Positions 34,441 to 44,653 of a stretch of 64,000 bases of DNA are shown here, one piece after another; position 1 is the stretch's first letter, and each line of letters starts with the position of its first letter. This stretch comes from Streptomyces avicenniae (GTDB taxonomy: Bacteria > Actinomycetota > Actinomycetes > Streptomycetales > Streptomycetaceae). The notes beneath the pieces are model-generated. The model did not search any database, was not told the origin of the DNA, and was given only the letters and a program-made list of their open reading frames with translations. Location: assembly GCF_000719135.1 (NCBI RefSeq), contig NZ_JOEK01000005.1:208355-272354 (forward strand). Direction: 5' to 3'. A program made the position numbers and the translations under genes.

Positions 34441-35754
34441 TCACACCTCTGCGGCGGCTCGCGCGGCGGCGGGCAGCGCGGCGGCGACGCGCTCCATCGC
34501 CTGCCCGTCGTGCGCCGTCGAGACGAACCACGCCTCGAACGCGGACGGCGGCAGGTACACGCCCTGTTCCAGCATCGTGTGGAAGAAGGCCGTGTAGCGG
34601 TCGGTGCGCTGGGCCTTCGCCCCCTCGAAGTCGGTGACGGGCGCGTCGGAGAAGAAGACGGAGAACATGTTGCCCGCCGCCGACACGACGTGCGGCACGC
34701 CCTCCTTGGTGAGCGCCGCGCCCGCGAGGCCGCGCAGTTCCGCTGCGGTGGCGTCGAGCCGCGCGTACGCCGCGTCGTCGAGCAGCCGCAGCTGCGCGAG
34801 CCCGGCGGCGGTGGCCACCGGGTTCCCCGACAGCGTGCCCGCCTGGTAGACCGGCCCCTCGGGCGCGAGCCTGGCCATGACGTCCGCCCGGCCGCCGAAC
34901 GCCGCCGCGGGGAAGCCGCCGCCCATCACCTTGCCGAACGTCATCAGGTCGGGGACGACGCCCTCGACGCCGAACCAGCCCGCGCGGCTCTGCCGGAACC
35001 CCGTCATCACCTCGTCGGAGACGAGCAGCGCGCCCTCGGCCGCGCACAGGTCCTTCAGCCCCTGGTTGAAGCCGGGCAGCGGCGGGACGACGCCCATGTT
35101 CCCCGGCACCGCCTCGGTGATCACGCAGGCGATCTCCCCGGGGTGCGCGGCGAAGGCCGCCCGCACGGCGTCGAGGTCGTTGTACGGCAGCACGACCGTC
35201 TCCCCCGCCTGCGCGCCGGTGACGCCGGGCGTGTCCGGGAGGGCGAACGTCGCGGCGCCGGAACCGGCCGAGGCGAGCAGCGCGTCCACGTGCCCGTGGT
35301 AGCAGCCCGCGAACTTGACGACCTTGGCCCGCCCGGTGAACCCACGTGCGAGCCGGATCGCCGACATGGTCGCCTCGGTGCCCGAGGAGACGAGCCTGAC
35401 CTTCTCCACGGGCGTCACCCGGGCGGTGATCTCCTCGGCCAGCTCGACCTCGCCGACGGTGGGCGTGCCGAAGGACGTGCCCCGTCCGACGGCCTCCCGT
35501 ACGGCGGCCAGGACCTCGGGGTGGGAGTGGCCGAGAATCATCGGCCCCCAGGAGCAGACGAGGTCCACGTACTCGTGTCCGTCCGCGTCCGTGAGGTAGG
35601 GACCGGCACCCGACGCCATGAACCGGGGCGTACCGCCCACCGCCCCGAAGGCGCGGACCGGCGAATTCACGCCGCCCGGCGTCACGGCGGAGGCGCGGGC
35701 GAACAGCGTCTGCGAGACTGGGGCTTCTGCGTAGGATGGCGTCACGCGATCCAT
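34441..35754 (-). CDS. hemL: Glutamate-1-semialdehyde 2,1-aminomutase
   Basis: This 437-residue PLP enzyme converts glutamate-1-semialdehyde to 5-aminolevulinate, the last step of the C5 pathway begun by HemA. The PLP lysine lies in [18 protein letters not shown]; other landmarks are [13 protein letters not shown] and [16 protein letters not shown]. It is first in a series with the histidine phosphatase. It is away from rex-hemACD, so Rex control of hemL is not evident from this sequence. Confidence 0.96.
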   Translation of the reverse strand: MDRVTPSYAEAPVSQTLFARASAVTPGGVNSPVRAFGAVGGTPRFMASGAGPYLTDADGHEYVDLVCSWGPMILGHSHPEVLAAVREAVGRGTSFGTPTVGEVELAEEITARVTPVEKVRLVSSGTEATMSAIRLARGFTGRAKVVKFAGCYHGHVDALLASAGSGAATFALPDTPGVTGAQAGETVVLPYNDLDAVRAAFAAHPGEIACVITEAVPGNMGVVPPLPGFNQGLKDLCAAEGALLVSDEVMTGFRQSRAGWFGVEGVVPDLMTFGKVMGGGFPAAAFGGRADVMARLAPEGPVYQAGTLSGNPVATAAGLAQLRLLDDAAYARLDATAAELRGLAGAALTKEGVPHVVSAAGNMFSVFFSDAPVTDFEGAKAQRTDRYTAFFHTMLEQGVYLPPSAFEAWFVSTAHDGQAMERVAAALPAAARAAAEV

Positions 35755-35871
35755 GGTGACAGAGCCGCGTACAGGTCCGTCTCAGGGCGTTTCGCCGCGG
35801 TCTGACGGGGGAGGTCTTCCGAAACGATGATCGGGTCGCGCGGCGGGGGTCGCGAGTAGTCAGGTGGTGAC

Positions 35872-36456
35872 ATGCAGCGCGGTGGCGAAGTGGGCGAGGG
35901 AACCGGGGACCTGGGGCCGGAGCCTGCCGGACCGCGCGCGCGGGGCCGCCGGGGCCGTCATCGCCGCAAGGCCGCGGACGGCGCCACGGGCGAGTTCGAG
36001 CTGCGGGGCCGGAGCGCGCGGATGTCCGTGACCTACAAGTACTTCGGCGCCCCTGACGGCGCGACCGCCGCGCGCGTGCCGCTGTCGATGCGGCCGGAGG
36101 AACTGGGCGGCGACGAGCTGGGCCAGGGCATGTTCACCCGCATCAAGCCCGAGACGATGGCCGCCATGGTCCTCACCGGCATCGAGGGCATCCCGCTGCA
36201 CCGCGTCCCCCCGCTGGAACTGGTCGTGCTGCACCCCGACTACGCGGTCGTGAAATTGCCCACAACGGCGGTTGACCCCCTGCGCGGCATCGGCGACGAG
36301 ACGGTCGGCGCCGCGGCGTTCATCTGGTCCACGGTCCCCGACCGCAGCGGCCCCAGCGACGCGTTCGGCGTCTACCGGCTCCTCAACGAGTGGCAGGACT
36401 TCTCCCGGCGGCTGCACGAGGCCGGGCACCAGCCGTACTGCCTGGTCTGGCCCTGA
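35872..36456 (+). CDS. Conserved hypothetical protein
   Basis: This 194-residue protein has a basic, disordered N-terminus (PRARGRRGRHRRKAADG) and a folded C-terminal domain from about residue 50 (MSVTYKYFGAPDGATAARVPL). This continues with FTRIKPETMAAMVLTGIEGIPLHRVPP and ends FSRRLHEAGHQPYCLVWP. ATG 35872 follows AGGTGGTGAC. Similar proteins occur next to hemL in streptomycetes as far as I recall. No motif indicates a function. Confidence 0.75.
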   Translation: MQRGGEVGEGTGDLGPEPAGPRARGRRGRHRRKAADGATGEFELRGRSARMSVTYKYFGAPDGATAARVPLSMRPEELGGDELGQGMFTRIKPETMAAMVLTGIEGIPLHRVPPLELVVLHPDYAVVKLPTTAVDPLRGIGDETVGAAAFIWSTVPDRSGPSDAFGVYRLLNEWQDFSRRLHEAGHQPYCLVWP

Positions 36457-36508
36457 CGCCATGCGGTAGACATGGTGGCCCTGCCGATGCGACCGAGGGG
36501 GGCGACCG

Positions 36509-37195
36509 GTGCAGCGCGCCGCGACCATCACGAAGGCGGTCCTCGCGGGCCTGACGGCCGTGGGCCTCGCCGCGTGCTCGCCCGGCCTCGGCGGTGACGA
36601 GACGCCGGAGAGCGGCGACGCGCCCGCCGCCTCCACCGCCCCCGAGCCCGCCCCCGGACGGTTCACCGGCCTGCCCGAGCCCTGCGGCGCCGTGCCGCCC
36701 GAGACGCTCCGCGAGCTGCTGCCCGGCGGCGCCGAGGAGGACTACGCGGGCCGCAGCCGCGTGACGTACGACACGGGCCGCCGCGTCGGCTGCTCCTGGG
36801 GGACGGCGGACGGCGCCGAGACGTACCGGCTGACGGTGGACCTCCTGCGCGTCGTCTCCTACGACCCCGCCGTCAGCGACGAGGCCCAGGCCGAGGAGGA
36901 CTTCGGGGAACGCGCCGCCGACGCGGGCGTCCCCGCGCAGCCCCCGGCGGACGGCGCGACCGGGCCGCGGATGCTCGACGGCGTCGGCCAGGCCGCGTTC
37001 CTCGACGACCGGCTGATCGCGTCAGACGGCGGCCCGGCGCGCGAGATCGATCTGACCTTCAGGACCGCGAACGTTATCGTCGCTGTGAAGTACGCCGTCG
37101 CGACGAGCACACCGGACGCCGTGCCGGAGAGCGGGCTGCTCCAGCAGCGCGCCGGTGGCGTCGCCCGGCGGCTCGCCGAGGGCCTCGACGCCTGA
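36509..37195 (+). CDS. DUF3558-type lipoprotein 1
   Basis: This 228-residue predicted lipoprotein starts at GTG 36509, with lipobox LAAC followed by a Pro/Ala-rich linker. The mature domain starts GLPEPCGAVPPETLRELLPG and contains VGCSWGTADGAETYRLTVDL, the two-Cys pattern of DUF3558 proteins, secreted proteins of unknown role common in actinobacteria. It stands in tandem with a paralogue 67 bp downstream. Confidence 0.82.
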   Translation: MQRAATITKAVLAGLTAVGLAACSPGLGGDETPESGDAPAASTAPEPAPGRFTGLPEPCGAVPPETLRELLPGGAEEDYAGRSRVTYDTGRRVGCSWGTADGAETYRLTVDLLRVVSYDPAVSDEAQAEEDFGERAADAGVPAQPPADGATGPRMLDGVGQAAFLDDRLIASDGGPAREIDLTFRTANVIVAVKYAVATSTPDAVPESGLLQQRAGGVARRLAEGLDA

Positions 37196-37262
37196 CGCGT
37201 CACGTCCGGCGGCCCGCCGCCGCGGACCGGCCCGCCACCGAACCACAGGAGCGAGACACCTC

Positions 37263-38066
37263 ATGGACCGAAACCCCAAGCGCCGCGCCGCGCGGGCGAT
37301 GGCCTGGGCCGCCGTGCCCGTGCTGCTGGCCGCCGGCTGTTCCTCGGACGCGTCAGAACCGGACGACGACGCGGGCGCCGAGACCTCGGCCGAGGCGGCG
37401 CCGACGCCGGAGCCGGTCAGGTTCACCACGCTGCCCGAGTCCTGCGCGACGGTCAGGGAGAGCACCGTCGAGGAGTTCGTGCCGGAGGCGGACCCGGTGG
37501 CGGGTCAGACGCTCACCTCCTCCGACGTCACCAGCTCGGCGACCTGCCTGTGGAACGGCCTCGACGGCTACCAGTACCGCTCGCTGACGGTCGCGCTGCG
37601 GCGCTACGACTCCGACCTCGCCATCGGCAGCGGCGACGAGCGCGCCGCCGGGTACGCGGAGCAGGTCGTCGAGGAGATCACCGGCGACGACGCCAACCAG
37701 GACGTGGACGCGGGCCCGCTGGACGAGACGGGCGAGGAGGCCACCTCCCTCGCCTGGACCGTCACCAAGACGGACGACGACCAGGAGCAGGACTACCGGC
37801 AGCACCGCGTCGTCGCGCGCCTCGGCAACGTCGTCGTGACCGTGGACTACAACGGCGCGGGCCTGGAGGGCGACGACATGCCGGGCGCCGACGGCATCGC
37901 CTCGGGCGCGATCGCGGTGGCGCGCGAGGCCGTGGCGGCGCTGGACGCCTCGGGCGACGGGACGGGCGCGGAGGCCGAAGGCGGCGACGACACGTCCGGC
38001 GGCGACGAGCCGCCGGGCAACGAGCAGGACGCCCCCGCCGAGGACGGTGGCGGCGACAACGGGTGA
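37263..38066 (+). CDS. DUF3558-type lipoprotein 2 with acidic tail
   Basis: This 267-residue lipoprotein is a paralogue of the preceding gene. The lipobox is LAAGC and the domain start is TTLPESCATVRESTVEEFVPE; SATCLWNGLDGYQYRSLTVA carries the second Cys. Unlike its neighbour it ends in a long acidic Gly/Glu/Asp-rich tail (about 230-267), presumably disordered. ATG 37263 follows AGGAGCGAGACACCTC. Both lipoproteins are probably co-expressed. Confidence 0.82.
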   Translation: MDRNPKRRAARAMAWAAVPVLLAAGCSSDASEPDDDAGAETSAEAAPTPEPVRFTTLPESCATVRESTVEEFVPEADPVAGQTLTSSDVTSSATCLWNGLDGYQYRSLTVALRRYDSDLAIGSGDERAAGYAEQVVEEITGDDANQDVDAGPLDETGEEATSLAWTVTKTDDDQEQDYRQHRVVARLGNVVVTVDYNGAGLEGDDMPGADGIASGAIAVAREAVAALDASGDGTGAEAEGGDDTSGGDEPPGNEQDAPAEDGGGDNG

Positions 38067-38192
38067 CGCCCTGGCCCGAATTCGCTCAGATGTGCGGATG
38101 CGCCGCCGCTCCCTCTTGACGCATGTGCCAGTCTGGCGGCCGGAGTTCGCTCCGGTCGTTCAGACGCCCATTCGACTCGGGAGGGACCGCGG

Positions 38193-39515
38193 GTGGCCGC
38201 GATCAAGCTCACACGCGCACACCGCATACTCGTCGGCATCGTCATGGCCGGCGCCGTCGTCATCGCGGCGATCGGCTTCGCGGGGTCGTACGCCTCGGTG
38301 CGTGACCTCGCCGAACGCAAGGGCTTCGGCGCCTTCTCGCCCTTCTTCCCGATCGGCGTGGACGCGGGGATCGTCGTCCTGCTGGCGCTCGACCTGCTGC
38401 TGACGTGGCTGCGCATCCCGTTCCCGATGCTGCGGCAGTCGGCGTGGCTGCTGACGGCGGCGACGATCGCGTTCAACGGCGCCGCGGCCTGGGGCGACCC
38501 GCTCGCGGTCGGGATGCACGCGATCATCCCGCTGCTGTTCGTCATCACCGTGGAGGCCGCGCGGCACGCCATCGGGCGCATCGCGGACATCACGGCGGAC
38601 AAGCACATGGAAGGCGTCCGCGTCTGGCGCTGGTTCCTCTCGCCGCTGCCGACGTTCCGCCTGTGGCGGCGCATGAAGCTGTGGGAGCTGCGCAGCTACG
38701 AGGAGGTCATCGGGATGGAGCGCGACCGTCTCGTGTACCAGGCGCGGCTGCGGGCCGACTACGGGCGGGGCTGGCGGCGGCGGGCACCCGTCGAGGCCAG
38801 GATGCCGCTGAAGCTGGCGCGGTACGGCGTGCCGCTGCACGAGACGGCGCCGGTGGGCCTCGCGGCGGCCGGGCTGCCCCCGGCGGCTGCGGTGGAGCGC
38901 GAGGCGCTGCCCGCGGGCGGCGCGGGCGTACCGCAGCAGCGGACGTACGGGCCGCCCGTGCCGCACGCGCAGGCGGCCCCGGCCGAGCCCGCGCCGACGC
39001 CCGCCGACGCCCCCGCCCCGGCGCCCGCGCCCGTGGAGGAGGGCGGTCCCGGCGAGCCGTGGTGGGTGGACAACCAGCCGCCGGTGGCGGTGCCGGTGGG
39101 CTCGGGCGGCCGGACGCGCCCGCTGGGCAGCGTGCCGGTCAACGGCCGCGCGCAGTACTACCGTCCGGCGGCAGGTCCCGAGGCCGAGCCCGTGGAGCGG
39201 CGGCCGGAGCACGTCGTGGCGCAGGAGCGGTTCGAGCAGCCCGCGCCGCCGCCCGTCGCGCAGCCGGAGGCCCAGGAACCGGCCACCGAGCCCGCGCCCG
39301 CGACCACGGCCGACGTCGAGCTGTACTACACGGCCTACCGCCAGTACGCGCTGGAGAACGGCGAGTTCCCGAACGCGCGGCTCCTCTCCCGCTTCCTGAA
39401 CGAACGTTTCAGCGTCACGGACGAGCGGGGCGCGCTGCTGAGCGAGCAGTACCTGCGCGAGTTCACCCGCGGTTTCAAGGAGCGCTACAGCGGCGAGATG
39501 GGCACCGGCGTCTGA
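38193..39515 (+). CDS. DUF2637 membrane protein
   Basis: This 440-residue protein has a four-helix N-terminal membrane domain (about 10-125, including GVDAGIVVLLALDLLLTWLRIPFP) of the DUF2637 type, a family that includes SpdB-like spread proteins of Streptomyces plasmids. A cytoplasmic part follows with a long Pro/Ala-rich linker (about 230-370). A C-terminal globular segment starts TTADVELYYTAYRQYALENGEFP. Chromosomal members next to lysS/argS appear to be conserved, so it need not indicate a mobile element. GTG 38193 follows GAGGGACCGCGG. Confidence 0.8.
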   Translation: MAAIKLTRAHRILVGIVMAGAVVIAAIGFAGSYASVRDLAERKGFGAFSPFFPIGVDAGIVVLLALDLLLTWLRIPFPMLRQSAWLLTAATIAFNGAAAWGDPLAVGMHAIIPLLFVITVEAARHAIGRIADITADKHMEGVRVWRWFLSPLPTFRLWRRMKLWELRSYEEVIGMERDRLVYQARLRADYGRGWRRRAPVEARMPLKLARYGVPLHETAPVGLAAAGLPPAAAVEREALPAGGAGVPQQRTYGPPVPHAQAAPAEPAPTPADAPAPAPAPVEEGGPGEPWWVDNQPPVAVPVGSGGRTRPLGSVPVNGRAQYYRPAAGPEAEPVERRPEHVVAQERFEQPAPPPVAQPEAQEPATEPAPATTADVELYYTAYRQYALENGEFPNARLLSRFLNERFSVTDERGALLSEQYLREFTRGFKERYSGEMGTGV

Positions 39516-39550
39516 CGTACGCCGCGCCGGCGCCCACCCCCGGCGGCCGG

Positions 39551-41269
39551 TCAGCCGCCGAGCAGCCTCCTGACCCGGTCGGCGCCGACGGCGAGCAGCA
39601 GCGTCGGCAGCCGGGGCCCCGTCTCGCCGCCGACCAGCAGCCGGTACAGCAGGGCGAAGAACGCCCGCTGGGCCGCCTTGAGTTCGGGCGTCGGCCTGGC
39701 GTCGGGCGTGAGCCCGGCCAGCACCTTCGGCACGCCGTAGACGAGCGACGTGAGCCCGTCGAGCGACCAGTGGCTCCCCAGCCCGGCGAGCAGCAGCCCC
39801 AGGGACTCGCGCTCCCGGTGGTCGAGCGACGCGAGCAGGGTCTCGTCCGGCTCGGTCCGCACGCGGGTGCGTGCCTCGGGCGGCATCTGCGTCGCGACCC
39901 AGCGCGCCGCCCGGTCGAGCCGCGGCCTGACCTCGGCGAGCGCGCGGACGGGGTGCTCCGGGTCGAGGTCGGCGAGGATGCGGAGCGTCTGCTCCTCGTC
40001 CCCCGTGGTGATGTCGAGGACGGACGTGAGCGTGCGGTACGGCAACCGCCGCGGCGTCGCGGGCAGTTCACCGGCCGCCGTGCCGACGGCGCGGACCCAG
40101 GAGGCGAGGTCGCCGGGCTGCGCCGTGCCGTCCGTGACCTTGCGGTCCAGCGCGTCCCACTCGTCGTAGGTGCGCTGGATCTCGCCGTCGAAGGCGATCT
40201 TGAACGACTGGTTGGGCCGCCGTCGCGCGTACAGCCAGCGCAGCAGCGGCGCCTCGATGATCTCCAGGGCGTCGGCCGCCGTCGGCACGCCGCCGCGCGA
40301 GCTGGACATCTTCGCCATGCCGGTGATGCCGACGAAGGCGTACATCGGGCCGAGGGGCCGCTCGCCGCCGAAGATCTCCTTGACGAGCTGCCCGCCGACG
40401 ACCCAGGACGAGCCGGGCGAGTGGTGATCGACGCCCGCGGGCTCGAAGATCACGCCCTCGTACGTCCAGCGCATGGGCCAATCGACCTTCCACACGAGCT
40501 TGCCGCGCGTGTGCTCGGCGAGCTTCACGGTCTCGTGGTGGCCGCAGGCGCAGTCGTAGGACAGCTCGGTGGTCGCGTCGTCGTAGGCGGTGACGGTGGT
40601 CGTGTCGCGCCCGCAGACGGAGCAGTACGGCTTGTACGGGTAGTAGTCGCCGCTGCCGCCGCTGCCGTCGTCCTCGACGGCGGCGCCCGAGCCCTCGACC
40701 GCCGCCTGTTCGGCCGCGTCGCCTGACGCCTCGGGGCCTTCCTTGGCCTGCTTGGTGCGGTAGCGGCCCAGGACGGCGTCGATCCGGCGCCGCTCGCGCA
40801 TGGCGAAGAGGATCTGCTCCTGGTAGGCGCCCGAGGTGTACTGCTCGGTCTGGCTGATCGCGCGGACGTCGATGCCCAGTTCGTCCAGCGCGGCGACCAG
40901 CGGCGCCTTGAAGTGCTCGGCCCAGCTCGCGTACGGGCTGCCGGGCGGCGGCGGGACGGCGGTCAGCGGCTTGCCGATGTGCTCGCTCCAGGACGCGTCC
41001 ACGCCGACCCCGGCAGGGACCTTCCGGAAGCGGTCGTAGTCGTCCCAGGAGAGCAGGTGGTCGCAGGGGATGCCGCGGCGCCTGATCTCGTCGGCGACGA
41101 GGTGCGGGACCATGACCTCGCGCAGGTTGCCGAGGTGGATGGGGCCCGAGGGGCTCAGCCCGGAGGCGCAGACGACGGGTTTGCCGGGGGCACGTCGCTC
41201 CGCCTCGGCGATGACCTCGTCCGCGAGTCGGGAGACCCAGTCTGCGGTCTCCGGGGTGGTCTGGGCCAC
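39551..41269 (-). CDS. lysS: Lysyl-tRNA synthetase, class I
   Basis: This 572-residue class I LysRS, a type found in archaea and some bacteria including streptomycetes, charges tRNA-Lys. The HIGH-like motif is [11 protein letters not shown] and the KMSKS-like motif is [12 protein letters not shown] Cys pair region, [10 protein letters not shown] followed by YDCACGHHE, indicates a zinc site. An acidic Gly/Ser-rich insertion (about residues 180-215, [15 protein letters not shown]) precedes it. GTG 41269 follows GAGGAAG; the upstream in-frame extension overlaps the argS promoter. It is divergent from argS. Confidence 0.93.
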   Translation of the reverse strand: MAQTTPETADWVSRLADEVIAEAERRAPGKPVVCASGLSPSGPIHLGNLREVMVPHLVADEIRRRGIPCDHLLSWDDYDRFRKVPAGVGVDASWSEHIGKPLTAVPPPPGSPYASWAEHFKAPLVAALDELGIDVRAISQTEQYTSGAYQEQILFAMRERRRIDAVLGRYRTKQAKEGPEASGDAAEQAAVEGSGAAVEDDGSGGSGDYYPYKPYCSVCGRDTTTVTAYDDATTELSYDCACGHHETVKLAEHTRGKLVWKVDWPMRWTYEGVIFEPAGVDHHSPGSSWVVGGQLVKEIFGGERPLGPMYAFVGITGMAKMSSSRGGVPTAADALEIIEAPLLRWLYARRRPNQSFKIAFDGEIQRTYDEWDALDRKVTDGTAQPGDLASWVRAVGTAAGELPATPRRLPYRTLTSVLDITTGDEEQTLRILADLDPEHPVRALAEVRPRLDRAARWVATQMPPEARTRVRTEPDETLLASLDHRERESLGLLLAGLGSHWSLDGLTSLVYGVPKVLAGLTPDARPTPELKAAQRAFFALLYRLLVGGETGPRLPTLLLAVGADRVRRLLGG

Positions 41270-41404
41270 GGTGGGAACACTTCCTCGGTTGGGATGAGCG
41301 GTGGGGTCGGCGGACAGGCTCGGGACCTGGGGTGCCCGGCGCGCGCCGACGGCCCCCATTCTTCCACCCGTGGAGCCCGGGACGCCCATGGGATACTGGC
41401 GCCC

Positions 41405-43168
41405 ATGACCGCGGTCCCCTCCCTCAGCGCCTCAGTCCACCGGCTCCTGTCCGCCGCCATCGACGCCGCCCTGCCCGACGCGGCCGGCGCCGATCCGCTG
41501 CTGCGACCGAGCGACCGAGCGGACTTCCAGGCGAACGGCCTGCTGGCCCTCGCCAAGCGGCTGAAGGGCAACCCGCGCGAGCTGGCCGCCACGGTCGCCG
41601 CCGGGGTGGGGCGTGACGGGATCATCGGCGGCATCGAGGTGTCGGGGCCCGGCTTCCTGAACGTCACGGTGACCGACGAGGCCCTGATCTCGACGCTCGC
41701 CGCGCGCGCCGCCGACGAACGGCTCGGCGTCCCGCTGGCCGCCGCGCCCGGCACGATGATCGTCGAGTACTCCCAGCCGAACGTCGCCAAGGAGATGCAC
41801 GTCGGCCACCTGCGCTCCACCGTCATCGGGGACGCGCTCGTGCGGATCATGGAGTTCCGCGGCGAGAAGGTGATCCGGCGCAACCACATCGGCGACTGGG
41901 GCACGCAGTTCGGCATGCTCATCCAGTACCTGATCGAGCACCCGGGCGAGTTGGACCACGCGGGCGACGAGGACGCGGGCGGCGCCGCGATGTCCCGGCT
42001 GAACCGGCTCTACCGCGCCTCGCGCGCGATCTTCGACGGCGACCCGGAGTTCAAGGAGCGGGCGCGGCGCCGCGTCGTGGACCTCCAGGCGGGCGAGCCG
42101 GAGACGCTGGCGCTGTGGCGGCGGATCGTGGAGGAGTCCACGGTCTACTTCAACGCGGTCTACCGGCGGCTCGACGTCCTGCTGACCGATGACGACATCG
42201 TCGGCGAGTCGGCGTACAACAGCGACCTGGCCGCGCTGTCCGACGAGTTGGAGCGCTCCGGGGTCGCCGTGCGCTCCGAGGGCGCGCTGTGCGTGTTCTT
42301 CGAGGACGTGCGCGGCCAGGACGGCGAGCCCGTGCCGCTGATCGTGCGCAAGGCGGACGGCGGCTTCGGGTACGCGGCCACCGACCTGGCGGCGATCCGC
42401 AACCGGGTCGGCGTGCTCGGCGCGGACACCATGCTCTACATCGTGGACGCCCGGCAGGCGCTGCACTTCAAGATGGTCTTCGAGACGGCGCGGCGCGCGG
42501 GCTGGCTGCCGGAGGGCGTCGCGCACCACCTGCCGTTCGGCACGGTGCTCGGCAAGGACGGCAAGCCGTTCAAGACGCGCTCGGGCGAGGTCGTGCGGCT
42601 GATGGACCTGCTGGACGAGGCGGTCGAGCGGGCTACCGAGGTCGTGCGGTCCAAGGCGCGTGACCTGCCGGACGAGGAGGTCGCCGAGCGGGCGCGCGAG
42701 GTCGGGATCGGCGCGGTCAAGTACGCGGACCTGTCCACGTCCCGCGCGCGTGACTACGTCTTCGACCTCGACCGGATGGTGTCGCTGAACGGCGACACGA
42801 GCGTCTACCTCCAGTACGCGTACGCCCGTATCCAGTCGATCCTGCGCCGCGCGGCGGAGGCGTCGGCCGGTCCCGCGGTCGCGCACCGGGAGCTGCCGCT
42901 CGCCCCGGCGGAGCGGGCGCTCGGGCTGCACCTCGACGGCTTCGGCGAGACGGTGGAGTCGGCGGCGACGAGCTACGAGCCGCACAAGCTGGCGGGCTAC
43001 CTGTACGCGCTGGCCTCGCACTTCACGACGTTCTACGACCAGTGCCCCGTGCTGCGCGCGGAGGACGCGGCGACGGTGGCGAACCGGCTGTTCCTGTGCG
43101 GGCTGACGGCGCGGACGCTGGCGCAGGGCATGGCGCTGCTGGGGATCGAGACGCCCGAGCGGCTGTAA
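41405..43168 (+). CDS. argS: Arginyl-tRNA synthetase
   Basis: This 587-residue class I synthetase charges tRNA-Arg. The N-terminal additional domain (1-100) is followed by the HIGH motif in [25 protein letters not shown]-equivalent region in [20 protein letters not shown] and a C-terminal anticodon-binding DALR domain ending [19 protein letters not shown] complete it. ATG 41405 gives the normal N-terminus. The 135-bp spacer to divergent lysS must contain both promoters. A large hairpin at 43210-43252 follows. Confidence 0.96.
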   Translation: MTAVPSLSASVHRLLSAAIDAALPDAAGADPLLRPSDRADFQANGLLALAKRLKGNPRELAATVAAGVGRDGIIGGIEVSGPGFLNVTVTDEALISTLAARAADERLGVPLAAAPGTMIVEYSQPNVAKEMHVGHLRSTVIGDALVRIMEFRGEKVIRRNHIGDWGTQFGMLIQYLIEHPGELDHAGDEDAGGAAMSRLNRLYRASRAIFDGDPEFKERARRRVVDLQAGEPETLALWRRIVEESTVYFNAVYRRLDVLLTDDDIVGESAYNSDLAALSDELERSGVAVRSEGALCVFFEDVRGQDGEPVPLIVRKADGGFGYAATDLAAIRNRVGVLGADTMLYIVDARQALHFKMVFETARRAGWLPEGVAHHLPFGTVLGKDGKPFKTRSGEVVRLMDLLDEAVERATEVVRSKARDLPDEEVAERAREVGIGAVKYADLSTSRARDYVFDLDRMVSLNGDTSVYLQYAYARIQSILRRAAEASAGPAVAHRELPLAPAERALGLHLDGFGETVESAATSYEPHKLAGYLYALASHFTTFYDQCPVLRAEDAATVANRLFLCGLTARTLAQGMALLGIETPERL

Positions 43169-43209
43169 CGGCCGTGTTGCTCAGCGTCAGATCCGCATGA
43201 ACTTCCCAT

Positions 43210-43252
43210 GACCGGCCGGGAGGCCCCCTTGCAGGGGACCTGTCGGCCGGTC
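43210..43252. terminator. Large hairpin after argS
   Basis: GACCGGCCG (43210-43218) pairs perfectly with CGGCCGGTC (43244-43252); an inner GGCCCCCTTGCAGGGGACC can fold as well. It probably terminates argS, 42 bp after the stop. Confidence 0.7.
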
Positions 43253-43400
43253 AATCCTTCCGACAGGCGAACGAACGGCGAACAGGCGTACAGGACCCCG
43301 GGAACGGCCTCCGGAATGTCATGCCCATGCCATGCAGCCGTGCGGTACCCGCCCGCACGTCCCCCCGCAACGCACCACCTATGAGGAGGAGACCCCTCGA

Positions 43401-44615
43401 ATGGCAGTGATGCGTACCACCCTCCGCACCACCGCACTGGCCGCCGCCGCCCTCGCGCTCGGCGCCGCGTTCACCCTCCCCGCCGAGGCGGGCGTCCAGC
43501 AGGACACCACCGCGACCGGCGCCCGCGCCCTGATCGCCAACGCGGGCGCGCCCGGCACCGTGGACGACAGCTACATCGTCCTGCTCAAGAAGACGGCCCT
43601 GCTCGCCGACTCGCCCCGCGCCGAGCGGCTGGCCGACTCCTACTCCACGGAGATCACCAGCACGTTCGACACGGTGCTCAACGGCTTCGCCGTCGAGGCC
43701 ACCGAGGCGGAGGCCCTGGCCCTCGCCGCCGACCCCGCCGTCGCCGAGGTCGTGCAGAACCAGGTCCACCGCGTCGCCGCCGTCCAGCCCAACCCGCCGT
43801 CCTGGGGCCTGGACCGCATCGACCAGCCCGACCTGCCGCTCAACCAGTCCTACAGCTACCCGGACAACGGCGGCGCCGGGGTGACGATCTACGTCGTGGA
43901 CACCGGCATCCGCTACTCGCACAGCGACTTCGGCGGCCAGGCCAGCTTCGGCTACGACGCCTTCGGCGGCAACGGCAGCGACGGCTACGGCCACGGCACG
44001 CACGTCGCGGGCACCGCGGCCGGCACCCGCTACGGCGTCGCGAAGAACGCGGACCTCGTCTCGGTCCGCGTCCTCGACAACTCGGGCTACGGCACCACCG
44101 AGACCGTCGCGAACGGCGTCGAGTGGATCACCGAGAACGCCGACGGTCCCTCGGTCGCCAACCTGAGCCTGGGCGGCGGCCCCGACCCGGTCATCGACCG
44201 GGCCGTCCGCGCCTCCATAGCCTCCGGCGTCGTCTACGCGGTCGCCGCGGGCAACAGCTACGGCGCCAACGCGGCGAACTACTCCCCCGCCCGCGTCACC
44301 GAGGCCATCACCGTGGCCTCCAGCGCGAGCAACGACGCCCGCTCCTCGTTCAGCAACATCGGCGCGGTCGTGGACATCTACGCCCCCGGCACCGGCATCA
44401 CCTCGGCGTGGAACAACTCCGACACCGCCACGAGCACCATCTCCGGCACCTCCATGGCCACGCCGCACGTCGCGGGCGTCGCCGCCATCTACCTCGCGTC
44501 CAACCCGAACGCCACCCCGGCGGCCGTGCGCAACGCGATCGTCGCCCAGTCCGAGCCCAACACCGTCACGAACCCGGGGGCGAGCACCACGGCCACGCTC
44601 CTCCAGGTGAGCTGA
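43401..44615 (+). CDS. Secreted subtilisin-family serine protease
   Basis: This 404-residue S8 peptidase has a signal peptide cleaved after AEA at about residue 30 and an I9 inhibitor propeptide (about 55-125: DDSYIVLLKKTALLAD through LNGFAVEATEAEALALAADP). The mature catalytic domain has the triad D167 (VVDTG), H198 (HGTHVAG) and S351 (GTSMATPH), with oxyanion N285 in AAGN. It resembles the thermitase/proteinase K group and lacks C-terminal binding domains. ATG 43401 follows GAGGAGGAG at some distance. It is monocistronic and converges with the serine hydrolase gene. Confidence 0.94.
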   Translation: MAVMRTTLRTTALAAAALALGAAFTLPAEAGVQQDTTATGARALIANAGAPGTVDDSYIVLLKKTALLADSPRAERLADSYSTEITSTFDTVLNGFAVEATEAEALALAADPAVAEVVQNQVHRVAAVQPNPPSWGLDRIDQPDLPLNQSYSYPDNGGAGVTIYVVDTGIRYSHSDFGGQASFGYDAFGGNGSDGYGHGTHVAGTAAGTRYGVAKNADLVSVRVLDNSGYGTTETVANGVEWITENADGPSVANLSLGGGPDPVIDRAVRASIASGVVYAVAAGNSYGANAANYSPARVTEAITVASSASNDARSSFSNIGAVVDIYAPGTGITSAWNNSDTATSTISGTSMATPHVAGVAAIYLASNPNATPAAVRNAIVAQSEPNTVTNPGASTTATLLQVS

Positions 44616-44653
44616 CGCCCGACCGCCCCGCAGGGGCCGCCCGCCCCCGCGCG

